In this document: positions 38,501-51,426 of the stretch, in pieces
Numbering within the stretch: the stretch's first letter is position 1
Layout of the letters: every line of letters begins with the position of its first letter
Notes under the pieces: generated by a model
Told to the model about the DNA's origin: nothing
The model's input: the letters and a program-made list of their open reading frames with translations, nothing else
The model's database searches: none
Made by a program: the position numbers and the translations under genes
Source: Bombus terrestris
Lineage: Eukaryota; Arthropoda; Insecta; Hymenoptera; Apidae
Assembly (NCBI RefSeq): GCF_910591885.1
Contig: NC_063275.1
Span: forward strand, 1,178,001 to 1,242,000
Direction of reading: 5' to 3'
DNA length: 64,000 nt

Positions 38501-41480
38501 TCCCAGAATGTTACAGCTCCCTTGTCGATTATCCATTTTCTTCTCTTTCACGAACCTAGAACAACATAAGTTTTATCCTGAGTTCTCTGTTTCATTTTTT
38601 TGAAAAATAAGAATATTTTAAAACTCGATGTAATTTCTAAATATAATTAGTAGCAGTTTCAGTAACATGAAATGGTAATATCACGTATAAAATATTTATC
38701 TATCTTAGGAAATGATTGTTTCTTTAACACTAAACGTATCGGCGTGATCAAATTAACCGCTGTCGGAAATTCTACACAAATTTAATCATATTTAAACTTT
38801 ATCACATCGCTTCATAATTTCTGGCTTTTCTTAAAACATGCATACAATATATTTTTCGGTATTTAATTTTAGTTTATTCTTTTATTTTCTGAGAAAAATT
38901 TGTACTCTGCCTTGCCTACCGACAAAATATGTTAGTTATTCTTAAAATAAATGCAATCAGTACAAAGAAAAGGCTATTTCATCAAGGCTATTGTAAAGGT
39001 TACAAAATTACGAAAATTTGTTTAAGACACGAGAAATATTTATGCGGCAAATGTATATTTGATAATAAGATAATTTGTAAAAATGCAGCGAAGTTGAATA
39101 AGATATATCTCTATATAAATAAAAATGTAATTCTATTTAAGACTATAATTGAAACTAAACAAAAGTAAATTTGGACGAAATTTTATGAAAGTTCATCATT
39201 TTATATACATTTAGTTATGGTGTTAATTCCAATACGTGGAATTACAATAAGTGGTCAATTATATCTTGCATGATTATTTTGTAATGATATATTTTGTAAT
39301 GATTTTATTTCACGATTTCACGTATTGTTTATACAAAACATTAAACTAAAAGTACATGTTAAAGGTATACAAAAATATAGGTAAAATTAGAAACATTAAA
39401 GATGGCTAGAAATAAATAACACGACTTAAACGTGAGATTAAAAATTCATAATACATTTCAATATTTTTTTACAATGTGGTATAGTTCGATTATAACATTA
39501 TAACTTTAGTGTAACAATTTAATTAATTTTAACACCACTAGATTGGTGTGTTTTATTATACACTGTACTTTATAAAAGCAGAAAAAGTGGCGCAATTAAT
39601 TGGCAACAATTCCAAAAATACACAATAACTGATAATAACAACAAAAAAGAAAAAAGAAAAACGCATTGCTAAATTCAAAAAGGGAGATCTCTTGTTGATG
39701 TTCTTCACAGAGGAGAGATCTTCCTATTCGGTTGGCTAAGTGTTAATGTTCACGATGGTGGACGAAGGAAAGTTTCAAAGTTAATCAAACAGGTGAACAC
39801 GATGGACAACAAAAAGAATATACAAAATAAGGCAGAAATTACTCGTCCTTGCCAAAATCATTCGAATTCCTTGTAATGATATACATATATATAGAATACA
39901 ACTATCAAATTTCTATGAAAAATTATGAACTAGCTGTACCACTTTGATAGTTCTAGTGCGAAATTAAAAATATATTGACGCATCGTACCTCGTATATTCG
40001 ATCATCTAGCGCGGAAAAAATTGTACGACGTACGCGAAATTGTTAAAAATTAACTTCTGTCCGTTTTTTCCGTGCGAATAGCCGACTGTGAGACGATACG
40101 TTTTTTCGAAGAACATCGACCGGGCATTAAAAGCGGCTTTGATTAAGCGTTTTAATTACCAACACGACCGCTCGGTTTTATATAAGTCGTAATAGCGCGG
40201 CGCGCGCAGTTTACACGCATACACTTCATTAGCGCGGGGCAAAAGTTTCGGGCTTTATTGCTGGTTAACTGGTCGAAAGCGGGTGCGTTCATTATGACCG
40301 CGTTGGAAATTTATCAATTTTACTGGACGAGGGAATACGCCAGTAGACTACCAACCGTTAACAACCGACTCAACTTTTACGCTCGAACGTGCTCTCAGAA
40401 GTCGTTCACATGATTTCTGTCGCTTTTTATCCTTTCCCTTCCTTTTTTCCCAGAAACTAATTTCTTTTTAATGTTAGAATACAACGTTAGAACGTACCAA
40501 ACGTATTAAATGTTAGGTGTTATCACGTTGCGATTATCTGCTGTTACGATCTATTAAATTAATCTTCTTCTACGGTTCATTGATTTAGAAAAAATCAAAC
40601 GTATTTTTTATTTAAAGTAGCTTCTTCTACAGTACATTACATTTATGAAGTGAGAAATATCGTCGATTTGAAGCATCCAGTTGACATCCAAATTGCTTCT
40701 CATTCAAATTGAACCTGCAGAACGCTTCAAGAATTTCGTCTTCTTTCGATGATCTTCTTATAACGTTGTATTAGGGCATCAAATAAATTTAATTTTTCGG
40801 CGTAATCTCTCGCAGGATATTTTCGATATCTCGCATTAAAAAGCAAGCAATATATCATGACTCTAAAACAGTTAATAGCGTCTTTACTAAATGAAAGTCA
40901 GAAAGCTTTCTTGCTGTTTCAAGAATCTTCTCAGCTCATTCCAAGTATCTTCCCGCGCACTTTTCAAAATGTATACGTCTCAGCACGAGCCGCGTATCGA
41001 CGAGTTAAAATGATTCAAGAACGGAATTCTCGCAGAGGAACGAGCCATCTTGCAGAATCTTTCTATTTGCAAGATCCAGGCGGATAAAGAAAACCGTTTC
41101 AATTTCCCTAATGCTGGTAGCGTCTCGCTTTTACATTACAAACGTCTTTCCTCCACCACCCTACGTCACCACTCTGTTTTATTTGTTTTCCAACCGCCTG
41201 CTTCCTTTTTTTTCACCATTTTTATTTCTTCTCTCGGTATATCCTGGTTCTGCCTTCTCGGCACTATCAGCTCCCGGTTTCCCGTTTTCCTTGTAGCTTT
41301 TGGCGGTTCGCTTCAGATTGGAACGAAATCTGCTGCGGCTGCCCACCTCACGAGAGCAACGAAAAAAACCTTAGTCGGATAATCCTTACGGGATCCGGAC
41401 AATGTGAGTAAGAATGGAAAGAAGTGCAGGTCACTCCGCACCAATCCGATTAATTCTCCGCTACGGAATTGCTAGTTCTT
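35599..41480. other. Long non-coding stretch with possible regulatory islands
   Basis: GC-richer islands lie at 35750-36030, 36990-37240 (with CCGCGGATTATCCTG at 37025-37039) and 40080-40330. The rest is A/T-rich. A one-sided TTAA-type end, TTAACACTAAACGTATCGGC, is at 38724-38743. Its partner was not found. Frames in this stretch are short and unrecognised. A tRNA-like A-box word near 38175 lacks a B box. Confidence 0.45.
40176..40211 (+). promoter_or_regulatory. Possible TATA plus initiator core promoter
   Basis: TTTTATATAAG (40176-40186) lies in GC-rich surroundings, and CGCAGTTT follows. The A of its CAGT, at 40208, is about 29 bases after the start of TATATAA, the spacing expected between a TATA box and an insect initiator. 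The region upstream has TTTAATTACC and GATTAAGCG, homeodomain-like words. No downstream exon is recognised, so this could equally be part of a conserved enhancer or coincidence. Confidence 0.2.
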
Positions 41481-41481
41481 A

Positions 41482-41516
<35 letters not shown>

Positions 41517-41517
41517 T

Positions 41518-41562
<45 letters not shown>
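41481..41562 (+). repeat. (CT)n microsatellite
   Basis: About 80 bases of CT dinucleotides with a few CTTT interruptions. It is the longest perfect simple repeat in the window and is responsible for the serine/leucine-only open frames on the plus strand here. Confidence 0.9.
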
Positions 41563-41564
<2 letters not shown>

Positions 41565-44290
41565 CGATCCATCCTTCTCATTTCAACGACAAACACACCT
41601 GCTTTCCTGATCCTGAGTGATTTCGAGTGTTACGGCAGGGCGGAGGTGGTTTCGTGGCTATGAGCAGGCTTCTGGGAAGATCGTGTCGAAGCAAGTGGAT
41701 TTTTGGAAGCTGATTAGGCGGTGGATCTCTGGTTAACGCGTAGAACGCCACGGTGCTCATCAATGATCCAAGTTTTATTTTATTTTATATTTTTTAGAAC
41801 GTTTAAAATGAGACAAAATTCGTGGACCAAACGATTTTCGGCTATACAAATGATAACGTTAGTTAGATAACATTGTCAGAGAAAATTTACAATACGTGCT
41901 ATCGATTCAAACGTGAGATTATCGAGGAATATCGAACGAGAGAGTGAAAAATGAGAGATTTATGGAAAATGAGTGAAATCTGTGAATAACGAAGGAACAT
42001 ATAATGTTGCTAATTGATAAGTATCAAGATATCATTTTACACGCACCTGGTGCCATTACTCTCCGATGCCACATAATACAAGCCAGAAACTAATAATCTA
42101 CCGCAACACAAATCCACCTAAACCCTACACTATCCATCACTCAAGCTTCATCTACTCTAAACAAGGCTCCCGTAACACTCCATATAAGCTAACCCAACCT
42201 ACATAATAACTTAATCCAAGCCCGTGTCCCCTTCGTCTCAATCTACGCCAAATTTTGTTGCAGCTGGCCATTAAAAAACCACCCCTTCGTCTACATAGCG
42301 TCCTTTTCTACGTCCACCCACCATTAACGCGATTTGAATCAAAAATCCAAGAGTAATAAAATTTGAGATTAGCTTGGAGTTATATGGTTTGTACCTTAAA
42401 ATCAAAAATTTCACCTTTGGTCCGTGTACTTCATAAAGTGAACATTAAAATTGGAGCGAATGTAACTGGATACCAACAGAGACAGGTCACCAACGTCAAA
42501 CTATATATTTTTTGGCGTAGTCAAAGTCTAGAGAATCTCATCCACCTTCGTATTCATCTTGGAGCTTCCCAATTCTTTCAAAATTTCGCAAGAATCCTCA
42601 TCTTTCACCCTGCGACTGTCCTTCTCCACTCGTCTACTATTCGATGACAAAGAAAAAAAAAACAACGATCCCACGCTATCCACGAAAAGTAAAAGAACAC
42701 CAGCTCGAAATTACATTTTGATTCACCAGAAAAATAAGAAAATCTCATCCACATCCCGTTATCAATCCGTGTCCGTTCACGAGTTCTCAATGCACCGAGT
42801 TCTCAACCCCATCTCCTAAATTCCGCGAACAACCGCAGACTCTCCGCTTTGCAAAGCATCCTTCGCTGCTCATGTTCAACAGCCAAGCGATCTTCTTTAG
42901 AATTCGATATTAGGACACGTAGATGTTGCTCGACGCGTCGAGAGAAAACCCGGAAAATCCACCCCAGCTATACGTTCCGCGGTACGTGCCGGCTGCTAGT
43001 AGGATGCGCTATCTCCGCGAACGTATTTACGATAACGGTGAAACACGCACGTGCGTATGATGTACGGGCCACGGTAAATCTCGCAGCGGGCTGAGCTGCA
43101 ACCGCGCGATTCCAACTGGGGGTGGTTCACAACGGTAGTACGTAGTGTGCAGTATCGTACAGAGGGTTGCTGGCCGGCCTGGGATCCACGCTGTTGGTAT
43201 TCATGCTGATAGCCAGCCTTTATTGACTGTGGATAAACCGCGGCCGGTTGCGTGTCTGTACAAGCGTGCACGCGTTTACGCGCGTGTATTTGTACGGCCC
43301 TTGGTGCCCCTGTAGCAACGCTGGGATCGAAGAACGAGAAAGGGGTGGATGTAGAGGCGACTGCTGATGGTTACATTCGTATGCCGGTGGCGCGTTTCGC
43401 AAATACGCGAAGGGCTTTGCTTTTCTGCCACCGGGAATCAAACTGTTCCGTGTACATATTGCGTGGCCGTCACGGACTTTCGTCGCCCACCCCATCGCCC
43501 ACGACTCGCTACCCTTATTTCGTTTTTCCGTTTCCTGTGATCTCGCAGAAGAGCTTCCGAAGATATTTTTTTAAGCTCGATCTTCTTTTTGGTTTGTTTT
43601 CATTTTCTTCTTCTTTTTTTTTTTTAATATTCTTCTTGAGGTGGAGTCGCTCGATTGTTTGGAAATCTACGAAGGTCTTTTTTCGGAGCGAAACGATAGA
43701 AAGATACGGGGGAATATCGATCGTTTGTTCACTTTCTTGTTATTCTTTGTTTTATTTTATTTTATTTTGGGAAAATTGGGAAGATGATCGTTTAGGAGTT
43801 GGCGAACGAGTTTCTGAAGCTTCTCAGTGAAATTCTCAGAGACAGAGTGGTACAAGATAAACAGAGAGAAAAATATTTGAGAGGCAAATTTATATTACGA
43901 AGTGATACTTTCCTTTAAAAAATGCTCAGCATATTCGACTGCATCGTGTTACGCATTGAGTCGAATATGCAGTTCGAACGCTATAGTAAATATTCGATTT
44001 ACCAGACTTGGTCGGAAAACATATTCCAGAGAAGATACCTAAATTTATATGTACTTGAGCAAGTTGCCAAGTGCTATGGGATTAACTGGCAAATCGAATC
44101 CTGGAAAATAGGAGAGTACTATACTATATCTTAGGATATCGAGATGAAGTGAGCTACTGCGAGGATTGCGTCGTGTGGTTCTACCACAAAACCAATTCCA
44201 TCCGCAGCAAGAGCAAGTCTTCTGCTTCTGCTACTGTATACCTTGGCTCGCGTAGAATCAACGATCGGCTGAAAATAAAATCACCGGCAC

Positions 44291-44545
44291 CTGAAAATAA
44301 AAATCGAAACAGAAAACAGTGGAAATGCGACTTACGTTCACGAAAAGACTTTCCGTAAGAAAAAACAGAAAAGAAAGGTAGCGATCGGTGAGATCAACGT
44401 GCACGAAACGATTTCTCATAAACAAAGATAGGCACGTAGAACAGTGGAAATACGAATCGAGCGTATACAACGATTCTCCGCGAAAAAATAAAAACAGAAA
44501 GCGATAGAAACGTAAGAGTCACGCGCGCCAACAAATTTTCCACAG
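44291..44545 (+). repeat. Degenerate ~62-bp tandem array
   Basis: Four diverged units start near 44291, 44359, 44421 and 44482. Each has an AAAAACAGAAA-type purine run, then a GTGGAAATRCGA or GGTAGCGATCG block, then an ACG-rich segment (CGTTCACGAAAAG, CGTGCACGAAACG, CGTATACAACG). The best-matching words, ACAGTGGAAATGCGA and ACAGTGGAAATACGA, are 125 bases apart, i.e. two periods. Old minisatellite with no coding meaning visible. Confidence 0.45.
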
Positions 44546-45704
44546 GGCAGATTTCGCTGCTAAAACTTTCAGATGAAGAACAATGCGATGAAGAACGAGT
44601 AAGACAACGATCGACTTTACACGCAAGAAAAGGAACCTCTCAAATTGCTCCTATTTTTCTCTGCTTTCTTTCAGCCTAGCTGGCTCCTAATTTTTTCTAA
44701 AAAGACAAATTTCGGGTAAACGAGTTCAGTTCCCCATTACTATTCAAGCCAGGCTAAAACGGGTCCAGCGGTTTTTCTCGTTTTGTTATATTGGCTTCTT
44801 CGAAGAAAAAGAAGGCCTCGTGGTTGTAAGCTCGTTGCAGGTGACTCGAATTGGTCGATTCAGGCACATCGTCTGTATACACGTGTCCCTGTATGTGTAC
44901 GTGTGTGGTTTGATATCTCGCGTCGTGTTAGCCACGTCCTTTTTTCATCCCTTTTTGCTGGCAGACTTGGTTTCCCTTTACCGGGATCAGCCACTGCATT
45001 AGGCCACGTTCGTACGTTGCCGTATCTGCAGATTCCAAATCACCGTGCCAGAGAATTTTGGCCAGAGAACCGTATACATATGTCTTTCTCGTACCAGGTA
45101 TTTCGAACCTTTTTCATTGATGCCAGCTGGGACGAGTTTGCTGCACATTGCAGACTGATTTTAAAGTCTTCGTTTATTAGGGTGTCTGTGAGGCCGTTTT
45201 GGGGGTTTTTGGGGTATATTAGAATTAGCGGACAGTGTTAGAGTAAAATGTATCATATATTTGGTTTATTCAACGATGACGAAGTAATCGGAGAGCTGTT
45301 TCGGATGAATCAGAATTATAATTAACAACCCTGACTATAAAAGGATCAATCGATCGATAATTATACAAGAATCGAATATTTCTGCGTAAGAAACAACGAC
45401 GAAAATGTTACACATAACACCGTATCAAGGAATAAAGAATAGAAATCAAATAACGAACAATATTTTACTAATAACAACTAACAGTATAGCAATCAAGATA
45501 GGGTGTTCGATAAAGAAATTTTATACACCACCAAAAACAATTTCACAAATAAATAACGAATAATCTGATAAAGAATCGCGATTAAATAATATACTCTAAA
45601 TAATCTCGACAAGTCATTTAATAAAAAGATCCAGAAATGTCTCGCCTGAAGAACAGCATCAAAAAGGATTCCAAACTGCCATGATTAAAATCTAAAGGCA
45701 AATT

Positions 45705-45727
45705 GCTCTCTCTCTCTCTCTCTCTCT
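45705..45727 (+). repeat. (TC)n microsatellite
   Basis: About eleven TC dinucleotides followed by a purine-rich AAAAGAAAAAGAAGAAAAG tract on the same strand. Simple sequence. Confidence 0.8.
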
Positions 45728-48700
45728 GTCAAAAAAGAAAAAGAAGAAAAGAAAAGAGGAAAACTCTCTCTACTAATTAACCGGCACCAGGCGGAGAATC
45801 TCACGGTTGACGTGTCGACGCGCGACGCCGAGTCGCGTTGCTCGCTTATAAATCTCCGGGAACTCGGTCAACTTTCTCCCCGGCCCGACGTCTGCCATTC
45901 TCCCCACGGGGTGTCTGCCGACACGAGAGGAGAGATTGAACGACAGCCGTGCAACGTCAGTGGCGGCGTTCCATTTTCACTGTGGATACGGGGGTCGTTC
46001 ATTAAAGCGCGGAAGCGGGATTAAAGACAATCGTCGAAGCGATCCAGCAATTTTTTTCTCCGTCTCTACTCCTTTTTCATCGATACCGCCGTGATTTGAC
46101 CGACGTATCCCAGAGTCGAGTCTTCATGGTTGGATACAGGAATTCTCGAGTCATCGGCACGGACGTTCGATCGCGACGACTCGCACGGAAATCGTTGCAC
46201 GCGCCGGAACTTGTCAACACGTCGGCGGATTAACGAGGGCGAAAACTCGATGGCGTGGAAGAGCAGCAGCCGATTTTTCCCTTCGTTTATCGGCATTACG
46301 CGCGTAAGTCAGAAACCAGCGGAGGCCACGCTATCGTCCACATGGATTGAGAATCTGAGTAGCCAGATTCTCGATTCGAACCTCTGTTGGCGTAATTGAT
46401 TCGTGCACGCTCGAGAGACAAACTGACCGATACTCGACGTGATTTACGTGTTGCTTGTTTCAGCTTTGAGCTCCGTAGGATCGTTGAATCGTGTTTCTTG
46501 GAGCTGATTCGTGTTTTCGTTCTTGAAACATTTCTTTCTGAAAGTGTGGTACTCGAATTGGAGTGACACGAGGTTTGGCTAGTGTTTGGAAATTCTCGAG
46601 ACTTTAGGAAGTGTAGAATGTTTTTTACGTAGCGGTTTAAGTACAGAATATTTGATATATTGACTACAGCAGAACTAACTAAAAAATCTATGGATGCTTG
46701 ATCCTTTTTCTTCCTGTAAGATACACTTAACCACCTGTAAGTTCGTAGAGATTCTTCTTAAGTACAGTGTTAGGTATTAATCATGGATAACAGTGGTAAA
46801 TAAACGGAGTAGTATTAACCTTGCCATAATCCTTGAATTTTTATGTGTCAGTCTCACTGGCGTTTTAGCAAGCGAAAAGTAATTCGTAATATCTTAAGGT
46901 GTTTAGCATGAAATTCAAACGAGAAATCATTTCCAAATACCAACAAGATATTTTTCACGTTTCGTCCACAGTGTAGATATTTGTCAGGAAGATATAATTT
47001 TCCGCTGTAAATGACACAGCGATGTTAAGATGTTTAATTAAAAGAAACCTCGTAGTTGCATATTTACTTGTCGCATAAAGAAAGAGAGAAAAGCAGTCCG
47101 TAGAGATAAAGAGCTTAGCTTAAACACGGAGTTCCAACGACTCAATTACGTTAAGTAATTGCAATGCACCCCAGGATCTCTAATTGATCCGTGCACATGT
47201 GTCACGTGGCCAATTCGAGGAAAAGAAAACGGCGCCGGTCGCGTTAAGTGACTGCGATGAAATGTAAAATATGCTTGTTAACGCGATAGACCACCCAGGG
47301 GTTGGGAAACGACGCAGAAGGGGTGGAAACGGAAACGAAGGGAGAAGCATAGCTCGCAGCCCCTTCTGCAGTAAGATGTTGGTAAAAAAGAAATGGAATA
47401 AAAGGGTGGTAGGTACGTGTAGAAACTCGTTGGTAGTTTTTATTAGGAGACCGTGTAGCTTTCCCCTTCCAACTGTCCTATTCGCTGTTTTGTCTGCAGC
47501 ACCGTACAATTGCGCGTTTTTCTACTTTCAAATGGTAATACCGTGTTTCGGCGAACATATATTATATGTACGTAGGTATAGTAAACGTGTGTAAAATTTA
47601 CATGAAAATATATTTTTTGAATTTATGGTGCCAATGTGCGATATTCTAGCTTTTTTTAAATAGTATTTCTTTAAATAACTGTACTAGGATTTCTTAAATT
47701 TATAATATTATAGTTTGTAATATAATGGAATAAAATAAAAGGAAATATTCTATTAGGAAGTATATACCGTCCTTTTTTTATTTCTTTTATTAATAATACA
47801 CGTCACTGTGTGAAGTTCTATGAAAAGTCGTATTGTACGGTAAAAGGATAGGCGAGATGTAACAATCGCTTCGCAAGACGTCTAAAATAAAGAAGAGAGG
47901 TAACAACGTAAAAAAAAAAGTATAAAAGAGAAAATCTAGGATACAAGAGATACGACGTACAATGAAAAGAAAATAGAGAAAGGATATAAAATCGTGGAAA
48001 AATATATAAAAAAGAAGATGTATAAAAATATGTAAAAAATAAATTCAACAAAAGTAAATGAAATAAGGTCGCGTGTAGATAGTTTTCATAGCAACTGTGT
48101 GAAAGTGCAACAATCAAGATGTAATTTTTCGCTACGAATGATAAATTAGGCAGCAAACTCTTCGATGCATATCCATTGACCGTATCTACGATCCAACCAC
48201 CTCTAATTTTCATTCGAAGTATTTTATCATCACGATGAATAATTTCAGAATTCGAGATTGCAATCGTCAATGCAAGATTCAACGATTGGAATATAATTAT
48301 TCCAAGACCAATGATTCACCAGGGCGAAATTTCAAAGCTTATCGCATCGCAATTATGAGAAACTCGTAATAATTCGCTCGAGAACCATGAGAGAACATAA
48401 ACTAGATATCGACGTTATAAAATTTACCGCTGGACGCCAGGTTTTCGCGCTTTACGATGCTGTGTCTGGTCCAAATTAACGACGAACGTTCCATCCAATT
48501 TACATTCGTGAAATTCTGTTCACAGTTCGCTCTATCGATCCACTTGTCGTCCCTCGAGTTCGAGTTTTTTTATTTCTTTATTTTTTTTTAATTCCTTGCG
48601 TAATTTTCTAAATTTGTCACTTCGCGGATTCGAGTTCGTAAGCTCATTCGAAAAGCTGAAAGAGCTTCGTTGGAATTTGGCCGCACTCCTTTCAATTTTC

Positions 48701-48895
48701 TTTCGCCAGGTTTTTGATGTCTTTGACGTTTGCTGTCTCTCTGTAAGCTTCTTGGACCAAGCTATTTGTTTAACCTTTCATCGTGTCGTAATGTTTTAGT
48801 TATAAAATAATGTTCTACACTGCAACGAGCGTTTTTAAAATATAATAATACCCTTTAGAAGGTATAGATCTATGTCGATGTTTGAAACATTTTAT

Positions 48896-49543
48896 TTAAA
48901 TTCTCCTGTGACGTGACGGTGTTCATTGGTGACCAGAGCGCTTGAACTTCTTACAATTGTAAAAATTGAATGAAAATTGACAATTAGGGAATTTTGAATA
49001 TAACCGATAAATAGAAGATACTTTGAAATAAAAAGTGCCCCATTGAACAATTCAACATTTTTATTAGAACATCAATAAAAAAAAAAAAAAAAAAAAATGA
49101 GAACAAATCTTGCATCTAACGATGCACTGTGTTTGCATTCATATCTTTGAAGGGTAATCTACGAATATTATTATAAATACAGCTTAGAAAATAATCGTAA
49201 ATGCTGCTTTATAATCATATCATTGAAGTTAGAAGTGTGCACATACCTTGCTATTATATATAGAATGAGCAAATACTGTTTACTAATATCTTCTACACGC
49301 TTCAACAATATATTCTGCGCGTTTTGCTTGCGACGAAATAACGAATGCGAATGGTTTGTTGAAATAAACGAAGCCTTGTTATAATATGTCGCTATCAACT
49401 GTTATCAAGGCGCCACGGCGGTCACCAATAAGATAAACGGTCCATTGGAGAAGAATGTTGTCTTACATCATCAATTTATTATTATTTTGCCATTTGCATC
49501 CTGAGCGAAACATGTGATTTCGGCGTGGCAGTTAAAGTGTTAA
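48896..49543 (-). mobile_element. TTAA-ended non-autonomous repeat, copy 2 (inverted)
   Basis: On the minus strand it starts TTAACACTTTAACTGCCACG (49543-49524), followed by CCGAAATCACATGTTTCGCTC, and is colinear with 12675-13448. The far edge in this copy is TTAAATTCTCCTGTGACG (48896-48913), so TTAA is present at both sides. The poly(A) run at 49077-49097 matches the poly(T) run of copy 1 on the opposite strand, showing the homopolymer is part of the element. The subterminal word GTTCATTGGTGACC (48932-48945) resembles GGTCATCGGTGACC at 53208-53221. A 75-codon frame inside is not a transposase. Confidence 0.7.
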
Positions 49544-51369
49544 TTGAAATTCATTAAAAAATAGCATCCCCTTTCGACAAGGTTCCCAGGTTAATAATCA
49601 AGAAAACGCTATGGAAAGTTAAATGAAGCGAGTAGAATCAACGAAGAGATTATTTTTTCATTCTCGACAATATTATGTGACTCGATTGCTCTTGTACTAA
49701 AAATTGTCAATCAGTCGTTTTACGATCGAACCTCCTATACAAAATTTATCCTCAATAATTCTCGATGTGAAAATTCTAATTTAACCTACATTTTCTCACA
49801 TTTTTACAATCTTCCTCCTTTGTATTACAATGATAATCTATCATCATCATATATCACGATATATAATATTTTAATACACGAAGAGACAAGATCTACAAGT
49901 AAAGAAGACAAGATTCGATCAATGAGCGTATGAAAGATCGAAAAACGAAAGAAGCTGCAAGCTGTTTTCGCGAGGGCAGCAACAGCTAGCTCGTAGAAGG
50001 CTGTTTAGATATTTTTATGTGACCTACGTGCAAAGAGGTAGAATTGTTCCGTACAATTTTGCAGGCTGGCAATTTCGAACAGAGCAAAAGGGTCGGCGCG
50101 ATTACGCCAGGGCTGTTTCGTATTCAGAATCTCCGTCAAAAACGTTCGAGCCGGTCGTGCGTTCACCACGATCGAATCGTATGAATTCGTAAAAGGGACG
50201 TTTCACGACAAATGGAGCGGCGATCGATGCTAATAAATAACTAGCAGCTCACTTTTTGTCTGGATTATTAGATTGGTCGCGATGTCCGTGCTTTTATGTT
50301 TTTTAAACGCTGTAATCTGTTTTAGATATATCTTTGTAAAGTAAATCAAATAGATCAACGAGAACTTATGGGTACAATTTGTAACCACAAAGGATACAAT
50401 TCGTCATTTATAGAAGATCTACATCACAAAAGAATTACAGTAATCGATCAAGAAAAAATCAAGGAAAAAAATTTACGAAAAAGATTGAAACTCGTTGCAT
50501 TTTTGTATAGTAGAAGTAAAATTAGTTGCGATATGCATGAAGCTTTCTATCTTCGACAAATTACAAAGTATAACCTGTACGTGACAAATTATAAAGTTAT
50601 CTGATAACTTGGTAATTTACGTGTGTAACGCAATCTGGCTGAAAATTTTATCAACGTTCATTTTCCAACAAATAACGGGGAAAGAGAAAGAAAATAAATA
50701 GAATTTGCACGCAATGAAATGCATACAATTTATCGTCTTCGAGAAATTACAAAGCGTAAAAACCAAAGCGGTGAGAAATTGCAAAGTGTACGATCGAAAT
50801 TATAAACAGTGGGAAATTACAACTTTATCCAATTCATCTCTCCTAACTTCACAATTCCAGCAACGTCTAATTTTCTACCAAAAAAGGAGAGAGAGAAAGG
50901 AAAAATAAGAAAGCAGTGTAATCTGACATGAAATTTCTCAAAGCCATTACGTACACGAGGTCTAAATCAAGGATCTCGAGCTTTTGTACAGTTGCAAGAC
51001 CATAATCGGATCGCCAGGACCAAGTTAGAATGGAATCGGTTGAATGCAAAGTAACGATCAGCTGCAATTTTCGTCCAGCTGCTCGAAACGCGACTACGAT
51101 TTGTATCGAAGGGTAATTTTCCCAGAGAAGAGGAAGTGGAAGCAGGCAGGCACGTTCGTCCAGCACGTCAAGCGCAGCACGAGTTACGAGACGCGAAATG
51201 AAAGAGCCAGGCAAATCCGATTCCACGTACGTCCTAACCCTTTTTCTTTGCTTTTGTTCTTTCACTCCGCTCTGCCCGTCCATCTTAGCCGCCACCTTTT
51301 CTCATTCAGGCGCCAACGTAATTCACAGTCGTGTAACGTACCGTTGAAACGCACACGGATTCTCATATA
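49544..51369. other. Non-coding stretch
   Basis: A/T-rich with a mixed segment at 49970-50230 and a GC-richer segment at 50930-51300. A 142-codon minus-strand frame (50867-51295) spans the latter. It is not recognised as any family, and the opposite strand is also open over much of it. Confidence 0.45.
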
Positions 51370-51426
51370 TTGGCTTCGTAACTAAATGATTGCGGATTTT
51401 GTCATTAGCTGGTATTGACAACCCAA
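51370..51426 (+). mobile_element. Minimal mariner remnant with both ends abutted
   Basis: A left end TTGGCTTCGTAACTAAATGA with GCGGATTTTGTCATTAGC is followed within a few bases by a right end TTGACAACCCAA. TA flanks both sides (51368-51369 and 51427-51428). All of the body, including the transposase, is gone. The same collapsed form is seen in the opposite orientation at 10547-10620, so this deletion derivative may itself be a mobile short element. Confidence 0.65.

Larger units (their letters stand above)
41563..48895. other. Long non-coding stretch
   Basis: GC-richer islands are at 42830-43510 and 45780-46440. Both have overlapping frames on both strands and no recognisable domain. The 192-codon frame at 43252-43830 starts in the first island and continues into phenylalanine/serine-rich simple coding. 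The 154-codon minus frame at 47818-48282 is composed mostly of A/T-derived hydrophobic residues. A (TC)n run lies at 45705-45727, and a tandem array at 44291-44545 is listed separately. TATAAAT at 45847 lies in a GC-rich context but has no initiator at the right spacing. Confidence 0.45.

Noticed and set aside
41414..41663. Serine/leucine repeat open frames
   Set aside because: They are translations of the (CT)n microsatellite.
43252..43830. 192-codon open frame on the plus strand
   Set aside because: It starts in a GC-rich island and continues into F/S/L-rich simple coding; there is no recognised domain, and the opposite strand is open over its start.
45840..45880. TATAAAT in a GC-rich island as a core promoter
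   Set aside because: The nearest initiator-like TCA is only about 23 bases from the TATA start, too close, and no exon follows.
47818..48282. 154-codon open frame on the minus strand, hydrophobic
   Set aside because: The residues reflect A/T-rich codons (F, L, Y, I); it has no defined membrane-segment pattern and no family match.
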